Origin: CAZGCA01 sp964524145
GTDB taxonomy: Bacteria > Hydrogenedentota > CAZGCA01
Assembly: GCA_964524145.1 (NCBI GenBank)
Contig: CAZGCA010000031.1
Coordinates: 1 to 57,576, forward strand
DNA: 57,576 bases
Direction: 5' to 3'
Below the pieces are notes generated by a model, which was not told where the DNA came from, ran no database searches, and was given only the letters and a program-made list of their open reading frames with translations. Positions 9,987 through 18,176 of the stretch are shown one piece after another. How positions within the stretch are numbered: the first letter of the stretch is position 1; each line of letters begins with the position of its first letter. A program made the position numbers and the translations under genes.

Positions 9987-11660
9987 TCATTGTTGGCTCG
10001 GATCCAATTTGTTAGGCTCGGTGCCGAGCGACTCGAGCATTCGCCGCAACTGCTGGTCGCCGGGAACCACTTGCAGCGCGGCCTGAAGATGTTGCCGCGC
10101 CTCAGGATATCGTCCGGCACGGATGAGGATGATCGCCAGGTTTGCATTGGCTTCCACATATGCTTCGTCGGGGGCGTTGCTGGACAAAGAGATAGCCTCG
10201 CGGTACAGCTTCGCTGCCCTTGCGAGTTCCTGATGTTCCTGCAGTATGTATGCCAGATCCACTCGCGCATATACGTTGGCCGGATCGAGACGGATCGTCT
10301 CACCGAACTCGCGAACGGCCCCGGTTTCGTCGCCGCGTTGCTGCAGCACTATGCCCAGGTTGTAGTGGACACGAGCACTTTCGGGCGCATATTCGAGGGT
10401 TTTGCTAAACAGCGTATAGTTGTCACGCCAATCGGTGTTGCGTCTGATGGTGAGCGCCAGGTAACAGGCTGCAATCAAGACAATCGCGGCCAAGAACACG
10501 CCCTTCCTGGTCCGGGATCCCGCGATAACACCCATCCTCAAAAGGTTGACGACACCGAGAGCGGCCAGCACCGACACGCCCATCAGCGGCACGTAGAGCC
10601 AATGCTCAGCCAGGGGAGCGTTCAAAGGGAGTATCCCCACGACGGGAAGTATCGATAGTGCCACCCAGACGAGGCCAAAGAGCAACACTCGACGGCGAGA
10701 CCGGACCGCAATTACGATTCCGGTGAGCCACACGACGAATGTCAGAATGCCCAGCGTGACAACCCACATGGATGGCGGGCCGAGCTGGCGTTCCATATGC
10801 AGTCTGACAGGAAACAGGGCCATGCTCAGATACGTTGCCAGCGTCTGGAACGGTGTCGCGATAGCGCTACCCGCGCTTGAGGTTTGGGGGGTGCGAGCAG
10901 ATTCGGCCGCAAAGTTGAGCACGGTGAGACGCAGCAAACCGTAGGCAACGAGTATCCCGAAAAGGACCGCCACCGGAGCCCAACACCAGCGCTTCGGCAG
11001 GACGCCCTTCGACAAGCCAAAACAGAGGATAGTCGCGAGAGCCAGGAACGGGAATAACGCCCCCAGCTCTTTCGATAGCAGAGCAAGGATAAGAAACACA
11101 GCCGACGCCGCACATAGCAGCAGCGGTTGCCAAGATGAGCCACCCTCCACGCCGTTCTCCAGTCCATGGCGCCTCATCATCCGGATTGCGGCAACCAACG
11201 AGATAAGACAGAGAAGCCCGAAAAGCGAGACAAGCATGTCCGCACGACCCGAAATATATGTCACGGCCTCGGTGTGGAGAGGGTGGATCGTGAATAACAG
11301 CGCCGCCGGAAAAGCGAGTGTTTCCTCGCTGGTCAACATCCGCAGCAGAAAATAAAGGCATAGTGCCACGCCGCAATGCAGCAGAAGGTTTACAAGATGG
11401 TACCCCAACGTGCGCTCTTGTCCGATGCGATAGTTGAGCATGAACGAGAGCGAGGTGAGAGGGCGGTAAAAGTTGCCCTGCCCTCGTCCGAACGCGTGTT
11501 GATCGGTCACGAATAGCTTCGCGACGTGTCCCGGGCTTGTTACGTACTTGTTGCTTTGAACGGAGCTTACATCGTCCCAGACAAACTCGTTTCTGAACGA
11601 GTTTGCGTATGCGACAACCGATATGAGCACTATCAGCGCGACGCTATACTTGGCTTTCAA
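9987..11660 (-). CDS. TMTC-like membrane glycosyltransferase with C-terminal TPRs
   Basis: The N-terminal two thirds is a polytopic GT-C-type membrane domain with the hallmarks of TMTC/DUF1736 proteins: an early NEFVWDD acidic loop, NFYRPL, and HPLHTEAVTYISGRADML. The C-terminal region (about the last 150 residues) holds three to four tetratricopeptide repeats, for example YNLGIVLQQRGDETGAV and NLAIILIRAGRYPEA. Eukaryotic TMTCs O-mannosylate proteins; bacterial homologues are mostly uncharacterised, so a role in glycosylating exported proteins is inference. I place the start at TTG 11660 (L-K-A-K-Y-S...) because AGGAG lies six nt upstream; the frame is open to a TTG at 11705 with no ribosome-binding site. 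It sits between the lipoprotein and DUF3307 genes on the same strand. Confidence 0.75.
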   Translation of the reverse strand: MKAKYSVALIVLISVVAYANSFRNEFVWDDVSSVQSNKYVTSPGHVAKLFVTDQHAFGRGQGNFYRPLTSLSFMLNYRIGQERTLGYHLVNLLLHCGVALCLYFLLRMLTSEETLAFPAALLFTIHPLHTEAVTYISGRADMLVSLFGLLCLISLVAAIRMMRRHGLENGVEGGSSWQPLLLCAASAVFLILALLSKELGALFPFLALATILCFGLSKGVLPKRWCWAPVAVLFGILVAYGLLRLTVLNFAAESARTPQTSSAGSAIATPFQTLATYLSMALFPVRLHMERQLGPPSMWVVTLGILTFVVWLTGIVIAVRSRRRVLLFGLVWVALSILPVVGILPLNAPLAEHWLYVPLMGVSVLAALGVVNLLRMGVIAGSRTRKGVFLAAIVLIAACYLALTIRRNTDWRDNYTLFSKTLEYAPESARVHYNLGIVLQQRGDETGAVREFGETIRLDPANVYARVDLAYILQEHQELARAAKLYREAISLSSNAPDEAYVEANANLAIILIRAGRYPEARQHLQAALQVVPGDQQLRRMLESLGTEPNKLDPSQQ

Positions 11661-11715
11661 GCGGGGCTCCTGATCTGTCGCCGACAGCTTGGCCGGTTGC
11701 CACAATGCTCAGAAA

Positions 11716-12372
11716 TCAAGGCCGCAGAAGCAGCGTTTGCTCCTTGCCGGTCTTGGTGTCGTTAATGATAACGCCTTGTTGTGGTGCGATTATCCTCTTG
11801 AGCCTGAAGTTGTTCTCGTCTCCGAACACATGCCCCTTGCGAACGTTAACGGTGTCTTTTCGCCTCGTCGCCGGGTAGTTCACCTCAAGGATGGCATACA
11901 GCTCCCGGGTTTCCCCCATGTTGATGAACCCTTTAAGGCGGACCTTTGGTTTGTTCAGTTCCTCCTGTGCACGATTCTTCAGTTCAACAGCTCTGAATGA
12001 GCTCGGGTCCGCCAGCAAGGCCGCGTCGCAAGAACCAACAGCAGCCCCGTACTTCCCCAGGTCGAACTTGGCTTGGGCGGCATTCACTAGCTCATTGGCA
12101 ATCGATTGAAGCTCCTGGCTGGCCATCGGCGTACTCCCGTACTTCTGGCGAAATGTCGAGACAGCCTGCTGATATTGTTGATTCAACTGCTGAAAGTCTT
12201 GCGGAGTCGACGCGGTTTTACCCCTTTGGATTATCTGGCGTATCTTCTGGGCCTCGGCTCGAATATCCTCTGGTGTAGGCTCAGCCGTCACGACTTCTTG
12301 CTTCTTCTCCCCGCCTCCACAACCCAACAACACAAACAACAACAGGAAACTGAGCGCGAGTGTCCGTCTCAT
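11716..12372 (-). CDS. Lipoprotein with helical repeat and PilP/GspC-like domain
   Basis: This 218-residue protein starts with a lipoprotein signal (MRRTLALSFLLLFVLLGC, lipid-anchored at Cys18). A Gln/Thr-rich helical stretch and a TPR-like helix pair (FDLGKYGAAVGSCDAALLADP) follow. The last about 70 residues (GFINMGETRELYAIL through a G-D-x-N turn to QTLLLRP) have the pattern of the PilP/GspC homology-region fold; that assignment is by eye. GGAGG lies six nt before the ATG. It heads the minus-strand trio with the TMTC-like and DUF3307 proteins. If the fold is right it could be a periplasmic connector, but no pilus or secretion gene is present. Confidence 0.55.
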   Translation of the reverse strand: MRRTLALSFLLLFVLLGCGGGEKKQEVVTAEPTPEDIRAEAQKIRQIIQRGKTASTPQDFQQLNQQYQQAVSTFRQKYGSTPMASQELQSIANELVNAAQAKFDLGKYGAAVGSCDAALLADPSSFRAVELKNRAQEELNKPKVRLKGFINMGETRELYAILEVNYPATRRKDTVNVRKGHVFGDENNFRLKRIIAPQQGVIINDTKTGKEQTLLLRP

Positions 12373-12473
12373 TGCGTGCCTCCTTCATTTTTTGCCGGGT
12401 CATCCACACATCCCCGCCATACTTATTCTACAACAACGGCCCGGTCGGTTTCAACAGGTGTATCGATTTCGAA

Positions 12474-12503
12474 TTGACTTCTGAGTATGTGAGAAGCTAT
12501 CAT
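12474..12503 (+). promoter_or_regulatory. Putative promoter of the cupin gene
   Basis: TTGACT at 12474-12479, 18 nt, TATCAT at 12498-12503, ending about 80 nt before the cupin start. It lies in the 211-nt divergent region between the lipoprotein and cupin genes. Confidence 0.45.
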
Positions 12504-12583
12504 TACTTGCGGACAACAACCAGGACTGAATGAAAAAACAGGTCAGCCTGTCACCGTGTATCTAGAGACTGGAGGAAGAGATA

Positions 12584-13813
12584 ATGAAGGATAAAGAAGC
12601 CAGTGTGCTCATCGAGAAGGCGATCTCAACAGGCGGAGGTATAGTGCGATTGGCTCCTGCATGGGTGCCAAGGTCGTTCCTCTCACCGGGTGGCAGGCTG
12701 AAACTCGCTACCCAGGACCTTTACGCGCTCGGTGCTCACCGGGGCGGCATAGACGAGAGATGGTTTGCATCAACTACCCAGGCCGACAACGGCCCCGGAA
12801 CGCCTTTTGACGAAGGCCTGAGTTACATAGCTGTCGAGGACGGAGCCAAACTACAAAAGGTACTGTTCAGAGACGCCATAGGGCTGCTTGGAGAAGCGTT
12901 TCTCGGAAAGGACGTGATGGACAAGGAAGGCGGCTGGAATGTCTTGACCAAGTTCTTCGACAATCTCGGTCCCATACCACATCACATGCACCAAAACGAC
13001 GAATTCGCAGCTCGCGTCGGCATGATGGGCAAACCGGAAGCCTACTACTTCCCGAAACAGTTAAACTTCACTGGCAACAGGTTTCCCTACACGTTCTTCG
13101 GTCTCGAACCAGGCACGACAAAGGACGATGTCATCCGGTGTCTCGAACGATGGGACGAAGGAGACAACGGTATCCTGGACCTGTCGAGAGCGTACAGGCT
13201 CAAGCCCGGCACCGGCTGGTCGATTCCTGCCGGGATACTGCACGCGCCCGGTTCGTTCGTAACCTATGAACCACAGCGCGCCTCGGACGTCTTTGCGATG
13301 TTCGAGAACATGGCGGATGGGAAACCTATCGGTTGGGACATGCTGGTCAAGAACGTGCCGCCCGAACACCATCACGACATGGACTACATCATGAGCATGC
13401 TCGACTGGGAAGCGAACGTGGATCCCGAGTTCCGCGCACATTACTACACGGAACCGAAACCCGCAAGCCCCGTGGCGGAGATGGAGAAAGAAGGCTGTGT
13501 CGAGAACTGGATATCGTACGGTTCCGAGTATTTCAGCGCGAAAGAGCTGACGGTGCTCCCGGGCAAGACCGTCACCATCGTTGACGCCGCAGCCTACGGA
13601 CTGATAGTGCTGCAGGGACATGGAAAGGTCGGCACGCTTTCGGTCGAATCGCCTGCGATGATCCGGTTCGGACAGATGACCGAGGACGAACTGTTTGTCA
13701 CCGCGGATACGGCAAAGGCCGGCGTCATCGTCTGCAACGAAAGCGACCACGACGAACTCGTCATGCTCAAACACTTCGGTCCCGGCAACCCGGATATGCC
13801 CGCTCGAAACTAG
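12584..13813 (+). CDS. Cupin protein resembling phosphomannose-isomerase fold
   Basis: This 409-residue soluble protein has metal-ligand patterns like class I mannose-6-phosphate isomerase cupins: HHMHQNDE near residue 131 and GILHAPGS near residue 222, with an intervening FFGLEPGT strand. A second cupin-like barrel without obvious ligands seems to occupy the C-terminal third (VLPGKTVTIVDAAAYGLIVLQGHG). Residues needed to call it true ManA are not recognisable, so an unspecified sugar isomerase or metal-binding cupin is the safe call. The start is supported by GGAGG at 12571-12575, eight nt upstream, and the gene has its own promoter candidate. No signal peptide is seen. Context (symporter and TIM-barrel isomerase downstream) fits sugar metabolism. 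Confidence 0.65.
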   Translation: MKDKEASVLIEKAISTGGGIVRLAPAWVPRSFLSPGGRLKLATQDLYALGAHRGGIDERWFASTTQADNGPGTPFDEGLSYIAVEDGAKLQKVLFRDAIGLLGEAFLGKDVMDKEGGWNVLTKFFDNLGPIPHHMHQNDEFAARVGMMGKPEAYYFPKQLNFTGNRFPYTFFGLEPGTTKDDVIRCLERWDEGDNGILDLSRAYRLKPGTGWSIPAGILHAPGSFVTYEPQRASDVFAMFENMADGKPIGWDMLVKNVPPEHHHDMDYIMSMLDWEANVDPEFRAHYYTEPKPASPVAEMEKEGCVENWISYGSEYFSAKELTVLPGKTVTIVDAAAYGLIVLQGHGKVGTLSVESPAMIRFGQMTEDELFVTADTAKAGVIVCNESDHDELVMLKHFGPGNPDMPARN

Positions 13814-13933
13814 AGTCGACAAGAAAAACGCCGGAAGGGCCATTACTTCTCCTGTTCTCCTGTCGGCAGGGGACGGGGTCATCGTTTCTGCCAGCGAGAT
13901 GAAAGCGGGTTCCGTTTTCTGTTGCCAAGTCTG

Positions 13934-13962
13934 TTGACAAATGCTTGCGAAGTCGGCATCAT
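13934..13962 (+). promoter_or_regulatory. Putative promoter of the pagL-like gene
   Basis: TTGACA at 13934-13939, 17 nt, then a weak -10 CATCAT at 13957-13962, about 55 nt before the chosen start at 14018. The consensus -35 makes it credible; the -10 matches only four of six positions. Confidence 0.35.
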
Positions 13963-14017
13963 GGGCCCGTGCTGAGTGCAGCACGTTCTCGTCAGAGCGT
14001 ATGGAAGGTATTCTACT

Positions 14018-14674
14018 ATGGTGAAACGACTCGTCTATTCTGTCTGCATTGCGTTTGTAATCTCCGTCTTTCTGTCAGTGTGTATGCTTCCAGCAGCCGC
14101 TGCGATAGAACTTTCAGCGTCGACTTCTACTAGTACCGACGCGAATCCAAACGTGAAAGAAACCGCATCTCCGAAGGACTCGACTCCAGGCAGTCGATGG
14201 GACTGGTCGCTCCAGATTCAGTACGGCCGCGAACTCGGAGACTACAGATACAACGAACTGAGCGTTGCCCCGCGATGCACCCGGAGACTGTTGCGCGTAG
14301 AGAAAGGCGGCCCGCTTGCCGGCCAACTGCAGTTCGTCTTCGAGCCGTCGGTTAACGTGCTTGAAGACGATTCCGTCACCGCCGAGATCCGGCTGATGCC
14401 CTTGCTGCGGTATGAGTTCGGGCTTGAAAAGGAGCTCGTGCCGTTCGCCGAGGCCGGTGTCGGCGTACTCTGGTCGCACTGCAGGGCACGCCGACTCCAC
14501 ACCGAGTTCAATTTCAGCGATCAGGTCCGCGCCGGGCTGGACTACCATCTCAGCGACAACGCATCGTTGCGCCTCGAGTACTTCTTCGAACACGCGTCCA
14601 ACGCCGGCTTGGCCAGGAAGAACCCCGGCATGGAGATCCACGGTCCACGTCTCGGCTGTGTACTCCATTTCTAG
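14018..14674 (+). CDS. pagL: PagL-type lipid A 3-O-deacylase
   Basis: This 218-residue outer-membrane-type beta-barrel enzyme has a signal peptide (residues 1-29). The C-terminal strand motif EHASNAGLARKNPGMEIHG matches the PagL active site. His192, Ser194 and Glu206 have the same spacing (2 and 12 residues) as the His126/Ser128/Glu140 triad of Pseudomonas aeruginosa PagL. The family removes the 3-O-acyl chain from lipid A in the outer leaflet. The protein ends in an aromatic residue (LHF) after amphipathic strands, as expected for Bam-dependent barrels. I chose ATG 14018 because GGAAGG lies nine nt upstream and the signal peptide begins there; the frame extends to 13976. An extra linker of about 40 residues separates the signal peptide from the barrel. 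Confidence 0.85.
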   Translation: MVKRLVYSVCIAFVISVFLSVCMLPAAAAIELSASTSTSTDANPNVKETASPKDSTPGSRWDWSLQIQYGRELGDYRYNELSVAPRCTRRLLRVEKGGPLAGQLQFVFEPSVNVLEDDSVTAEIRLMPLLRYEFGLEKELVPFAEAGVGVLWSHCRARRLHTEFNFSDQVRAGLDYHLSDNASLRLEYFFEHASNAGLARKNPGMEIHGPRLGCVLHF

Positions 14675-14723
14675 CCTGCGTTGCTTTTCCTCAATTGAGT
14701 CCGGTATCATGTGTTCCGACCGG

Positions 14724-14732
14724 TGCTATGAT
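14724..14732 (+). promoter_or_regulatory. Extended -10 element before the symporter gene
   Basis: TGCTATGAT is a TGn-extended -10 box, about 63 nt before the symporter start. No clear -35 hexamer lies 17 nt upstream, which is usual for extended -10 promoters. The same TGCTATGAT occurs before the dockerin gene at 30380-30388. Confidence 0.35.
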
Positions 14733-14794
14733 CACGCTCACGAGGCCGCGGCAGTCCAACGCCGCACGCAGCCAACGGAGGACAGTTCATAAAG

Positions 14795-16174
14795 ATGCCA
14801 GGCAAAGACGATTGGGAATTGAAGTCCCACCAGAGGTCCCTTTACAGTCTTGGGACTTTTCCCATGAGCATAGTCCCTGCGGTAATCATGAGTTGGCTGC
14901 TTTTCTTCTACCGCCCCGAGGAGTCTGGGGCAATAGTCCTGGTCGGCCCCGTCGCCATAATCGTTGCTCGCCTGATAGGTCGAACCGTGGACGCACTTGT
15001 GGACCCCATGATTGCGAGTTGGAGCGATCGCAGCACCGCCCGCGGAGGACGTCGCATCCCTTTCGTCAAATGGGGCGCGATCCCGTTGGCGGTCTGCTCG
15101 GTCCTCATCTGGTATCCTCCTTTTCCGAGCACCAGCTCTTGGATTAACGGGTTATGGCTGGGTGTAATGCTTAGTTTGACGTGGTTCTTCTATACGGTTT
15201 CGGGTGTTACGTACCTGGCGTTGCTGCCGGAGATAACTCGGAGCTCGACGGAACGAGTGCACCTGAGTGTCCTTATGTCGTATGTCGACGTTGCGGGTAT
15301 GGTGGGAGTGCCTCTGTTAGCTGGCCGCCTGATCGACAAGTTCAAGGATGGCGCCACCATTGGCCCCATTTACTTCGCGGACGGGTTCAAACCATCTGCG
15401 GTAATCGTCGGGGCGATTACTGTTGTTCTGATGTATGTCTCCGTGTGGAAAATGAAGGAGAAGGAGATTGAACCGTCCAAAACAGTGCCGTTCAAACTCA
15501 TCGAGGCGGTTCGGATTTGTCTTCGAAACGAAGCTTTTGTACCGTACTTGGCGATGATAGGGCTCTTAAGGCTGGGGATTGATCTGGTGATTGTGGCGAT
15601 CCCCTTTATTGTGACGACGGTGATGCAGTCCACTCCAACGGTTGCGGGCATAGGCCAGGCGCTCATGCCTTTTGTGGCCGCGGTGCTGTTTCCGGTTGTC
15701 GCTTGGATGGCGCACAAGTTTGGCAAGAAGAAGGTCTATCAGATAGCGATCCTCTTAATGGTTTGTATTCTGCCACTATTCGTTTTCATAGGCAGACTGC
15801 CGATACTATCGCCGATGTGGCAGGGATTGGTGTTGCTCGGATTGCTGGGGATTCCGGCGTCGGCATTACTGACCATGTGGCGGCCGATGGTCGCGGACAT
15901 TATCGACTACGATGAGAAACGTGTCGGCTATCGGCGGGAAGCCATCTATTATGGAGTGGAAGGGCTAGCCACGAAGTTCGCCCAGGGCCTTGCAGCCGGC
16001 ATCGTTGTGATACTCGCCGAGATGGGCAAAGCCATGGGATATCCTTCTCTCAAGTACGTAATAGTAGGCCCCGTAGCCGCGGTCATTTTCCTCCTGGGCT
16101 TCTTGGCGTTCAGGAGCTATCCGCTGAACGGTCACCACGTAGACGAACACCAAGAAGGCGCGCGGGAACAGTAA
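14795..16174 (+). CDS. GPH-family (MelB-like) sugar:cation symporter
   Basis: This 459-residue MFS_2 transporter has about twelve membrane helices. The N-terminus (LYSLGTFPMSIVPAVIMSWLLFFY) and the loop RTVDALVDPMIASWSDRS match the MelB/GPH hallmark D-P-x-x-G-x-x-S-D after helix 2, with Ala replacing Gly. Late in the protein PMVADIIDYDEKRVGYRREAIYYG matches the second GPH signature. GPH carriers import glycosides, pentosides or hexuronides with Na+ or H+. The gene lies 34 nt before the TIM-barrel isomerase, so uptake and first catabolic step may be co-expressed. Ribosome-binding GGAGG is 13 nt from the ATG, slightly far. Confidence 0.88.
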   Translation: MPGKDDWELKSHQRSLYSLGTFPMSIVPAVIMSWLLFFYRPEESGAIVLVGPVAIIVARLIGRTVDALVDPMIASWSDRSTARGGRRIPFVKWGAIPLAVCSVLIWYPPFPSTSSWINGLWLGVMLSLTWFFYTVSGVTYLALLPEITRSSTERVHLSVLMSYVDVAGMVGVPLLAGRLIDKFKDGATIGPIYFADGFKPSAVIVGAITVVLMYVSVWKMKEKEIEPSKTVPFKLIEAVRICLRNEAFVPYLAMIGLLRLGIDLVIVAIPFIVTTVMQSTPTVAGIGQALMPFVAAVLFPVVAWMAHKFGKKKVYQIAILLMVCILPLFVFIGRLPILSPMWQGLVLLGLLGIPASALLTMWRPMVADIIDYDEKRVGYRREAIYYGVEGLATKFAQGLAAGIVVILAEMGKAMGYPSLKYVIVGPVAAVIFLLGFLAFRSYPLNGHHVDEHQEGAREQ

Positions 16175-16208
16175 CACTCCAAGTACAACAATCGCGAAGG
16201 AAGGATCG

Positions 16209-17186
16209 ATGGGATCATGCGAAAAGATGCTACCGCGTTCTAGTTCCAGTGCAGTTTCGTCACGACGCATGTTTCTGGCTGCGTCCGCCGCGCTCGGCGC
16301 TGCCGCGGCAATCTCTCGAATAGGTGGCGCAAAAGCTGCCGGTGCGGAATCCGACAACCGCGTCACCGCATGCGTCTTCTCCAAACACCTTCAGTTCCTC
16401 GATTACGAGGAGGTTGGCAAGACCGCGAAAGATATGGGGTTCGACGGTATCGACCTTACGGTCAGACCGCGCGGTCACGTGCTGCCGGAACGTGTCGAAG
16501 ACGATCTGCCAAAAGCGGTTCAAGCGATCAGAAACGCGGGCATCGAAGTGCCCATGATCACCACTGCCATCCAGGACGCCGGCGATCCTCAAACGGAACC
16601 CATCCTGCGTACCGCGTCGAAGCTCGGCATACGCTACTACCGGATGGGCGGGTTCGAATACGGCGACGCCACGGACCCGCACGCACGGCTTGCCGAACTC
16701 AAACCTCGATTGCGCGACCTGGTGCAGCTCAACAAGCAGTACGACGTCTGTGCCGGGTACCACAACCATTCCGGTACGGGCGTCGGTGCGCCGGTCTGGG
16801 ACGTCTTCGAGCTCGTCAAAGACTTCGACCCGGACCATATAGGGTCCAACTTCGATATCGGTCACGCAACCGTCGAAGGCGGCTACGGCGGCTGGCAGAT
16901 AAACGTGCGGCTAATGGCGCCGCGCATCCGGATGGTCGCAGTCAAAGACTTTGTGTGGCAGAAAACACGCCGCGGCTGGCGGCCGGGCTGGTGCCCGATC
17001 GGCGACGGCATGGTCGATCTCACAGGATTCTTCCGCATTCTCAGAGAGTACGGTTTTGCAGGGCCCATTTCGATGCATTTCGAATACTCGCCCCGCGGAA
17101 CCAACAAGCAAGAAGCTCTCCTTGCCGCAATGCGCAAAGACCTCGCCACCACGCGCAAAGCGCTCGACGACTCCGGTCTGGGATAA
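16209..17186 (+). CDS. Tat-exported sugar isomerase/epimerase TIM barrel
   Basis: This 325-residue protein has a twin-arginine signal (SSRRMFLAASAALGAAAA) followed by an AP-endonuclease-2/xylose-isomerase-like TIM barrel. Ligand-type residues are visible in GYHNHSG, NFDIGHA, AVKDFVW and the terminal MHFEY, the usual positions of the Glu/His/Asp metal site. Members isomerise or epimerise sugars and, in several uncultured phyla, act outside the cytoplasm after Tat export. The preceding symporter gene is 34 nt upstream. A GGAAGGA sits close to the ATG. The substrate is not predictable. Confidence 0.88.
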   Translation: MGSCEKMLPRSSSSAVSSRRMFLAASAALGAAAAISRIGGAKAAGAESDNRVTACVFSKHLQFLDYEEVGKTAKDMGFDGIDLTVRPRGHVLPERVEDDLPKAVQAIRNAGIEVPMITTAIQDAGDPQTEPILRTASKLGIRYYRMGGFEYGDATDPHARLAELKPRLRDLVQLNKQYDVCAGYHNHSGTGVGAPVWDVFELVKDFDPDHIGSNFDIGHATVEGGYGGWQINVRLMAPRIRMVAVKDFVWQKTRRGWRPGWCPIGDGMVDLTGFFRILREYGFAGPISMHFEYSPRGTNKQEALLAAMRKDLATTRKALDDSGLG

Positions 17187-17202
17187 TCCCGGCCCTCCCC
17201 CC

Positions 17203-17230
17203 TTTGTCATTCTGAGCGCAGCGAAGAATC
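17203..17230. repeat. Intergenic repeat of the GTCATTCTGAGCG type
   Basis: The sequence at 17206-17230 begins GTCATTCTGAGCGCAGCG and ends GAAGAATC; ATTCT and AGAAT at its flanks are inverted. Very similar 25-mers recur between genes in many unrelated bacterial genomes and metagenome bins. It lies between convergent genes at 17186 and 17325. Only this one copy is in the window. Confidence 0.5.
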
Positions 17231-17282
17231 CCGACCCCGCACCGAACACCCAGTCACCTTCTTGCCCCATGTCCCGTATACT

Positions 17283-17303
17283 GTCTACCGTCTACCGTCT
17301 ACC
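17283..17303. repeat. Three tandem GTCTACC heptamers
   Basis: GTCTACC is repeated three times without interruption between convergent genes. Heptameric short tandem repeats of this kind are prone to slippage and are common in intergenic DNA of some phyla; I see no function. Confidence 0.7.
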
Positions 17304-17324
17304 GCATTCCACCTACTTCCCCGC

Positions 17325-18176
17325 TCACCCCTTGATCGCTCCCAGCCGTATCCCCTCGATAAAGAACCGCTGTCCGATAACAAACAGCGCGATGAGAGGC
17401 ACGATCATCATCGTTGCGGCAGCCATGATAAGGTTGTACTCGATCTTTATCTCCGACTGAAACGCGTTGAGGGTCACCGGCAGCACACGCAAGTCCTGGC
17501 TGAACGTCGAGATCAACGGCCACACGAAGTTCTGCCACGTGCCCATGAACGTCAATATGGCGAGCGTCGTGAGCACTGGCGTCGACAACGGAACGACGAC
17601 GTTTACGAATATCCGGAAATGGCCGCACCCGTCTATCATGGCCGACTCCTCGAGCGACCGCGGCAGCCCCAACATGAACTGTCTGCACAGAAACGTCCCG
17701 TACGCACTGAACATCAACGGAATGATGAGCGCCTTATACGAGTCGAGCCAGTTAAGATGTTTCAGAATCACGAAGTTGGGCAGCATCGTCACCGTCACCG
17801 GGATCATCAGTGTGGCGAGGTAGAGCAGAAACACCTTGTCTCTGCCGGGCCAGTACAAGCGCGAGAACGCGTACCCCGCCATAGCCGATGTCGCCACCTG
17901 GCCAACGGTGACCACGACCGCAACAAACACACTGTTGAAGTAGCTCCTGTTGAAGTTGACCCGACGAAACACCTCGAGATAGTTGTCCCACTGCGGCCCG
18001 CCGCGAGGTATCCACTGCAGCGCGCTCGAGATGCTGTCGGAATACGTCTTCAGGCTCGTCGACAACATCCACAACAACGGCAGGAGCATGGTAAACGCTA
18101 CGGTAACGAGGATCAGGTACAACACCGCCGTTCTCGCGACGGTGACGGTTCTCCGACGTGCCGGCGTCTTAAACAT
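17325..18176 (-). CDS. Carbohydrate ABC importer permease, MalG family
   Basis: This 283-residue inner-membrane permease has six predicted helices and a MalG-type EAA loop (SLEESAMIDGCGHFRIFVNVVVPLS), the contact site for the ATPase. It ends in the ...EGIRLGAIKG tail typical of MalG relatives. Its ATG at 18176 overlaps the stop of the upstream fusion gene by eight nt (ATGTTTAA), so the two are translationally coupled and should form one transporter. No ATPase gene is nearby; a shared MsmK-type ATPase elsewhere is the family-based expectation. Confidence 0.92.
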   Translation of the reverse strand: MFKTPARRRTVTVARTAVLYLILVTVAFTMLLPLLWMLSTSLKTYSDSISSALQWIPRGGPQWDNYLEVFRRVNFNRSYFNSVFVAVVVTVGQVATSAMAGYAFSRLYWPGRDKVFLLYLATLMIPVTVTMLPNFVILKHLNWLDSYKALIIPLMFSAYGTFLCRQFMLGLPRSLEESAMIDGCGHFRIFVNVVVPLSTPVLTTLAILTFMGTWQNFVWPLISTFSQDLRVLPVTLNAFQSEIKIEYNLIMAAATMMIVPLIALFVIGQRFFIEGIRLGAIKG

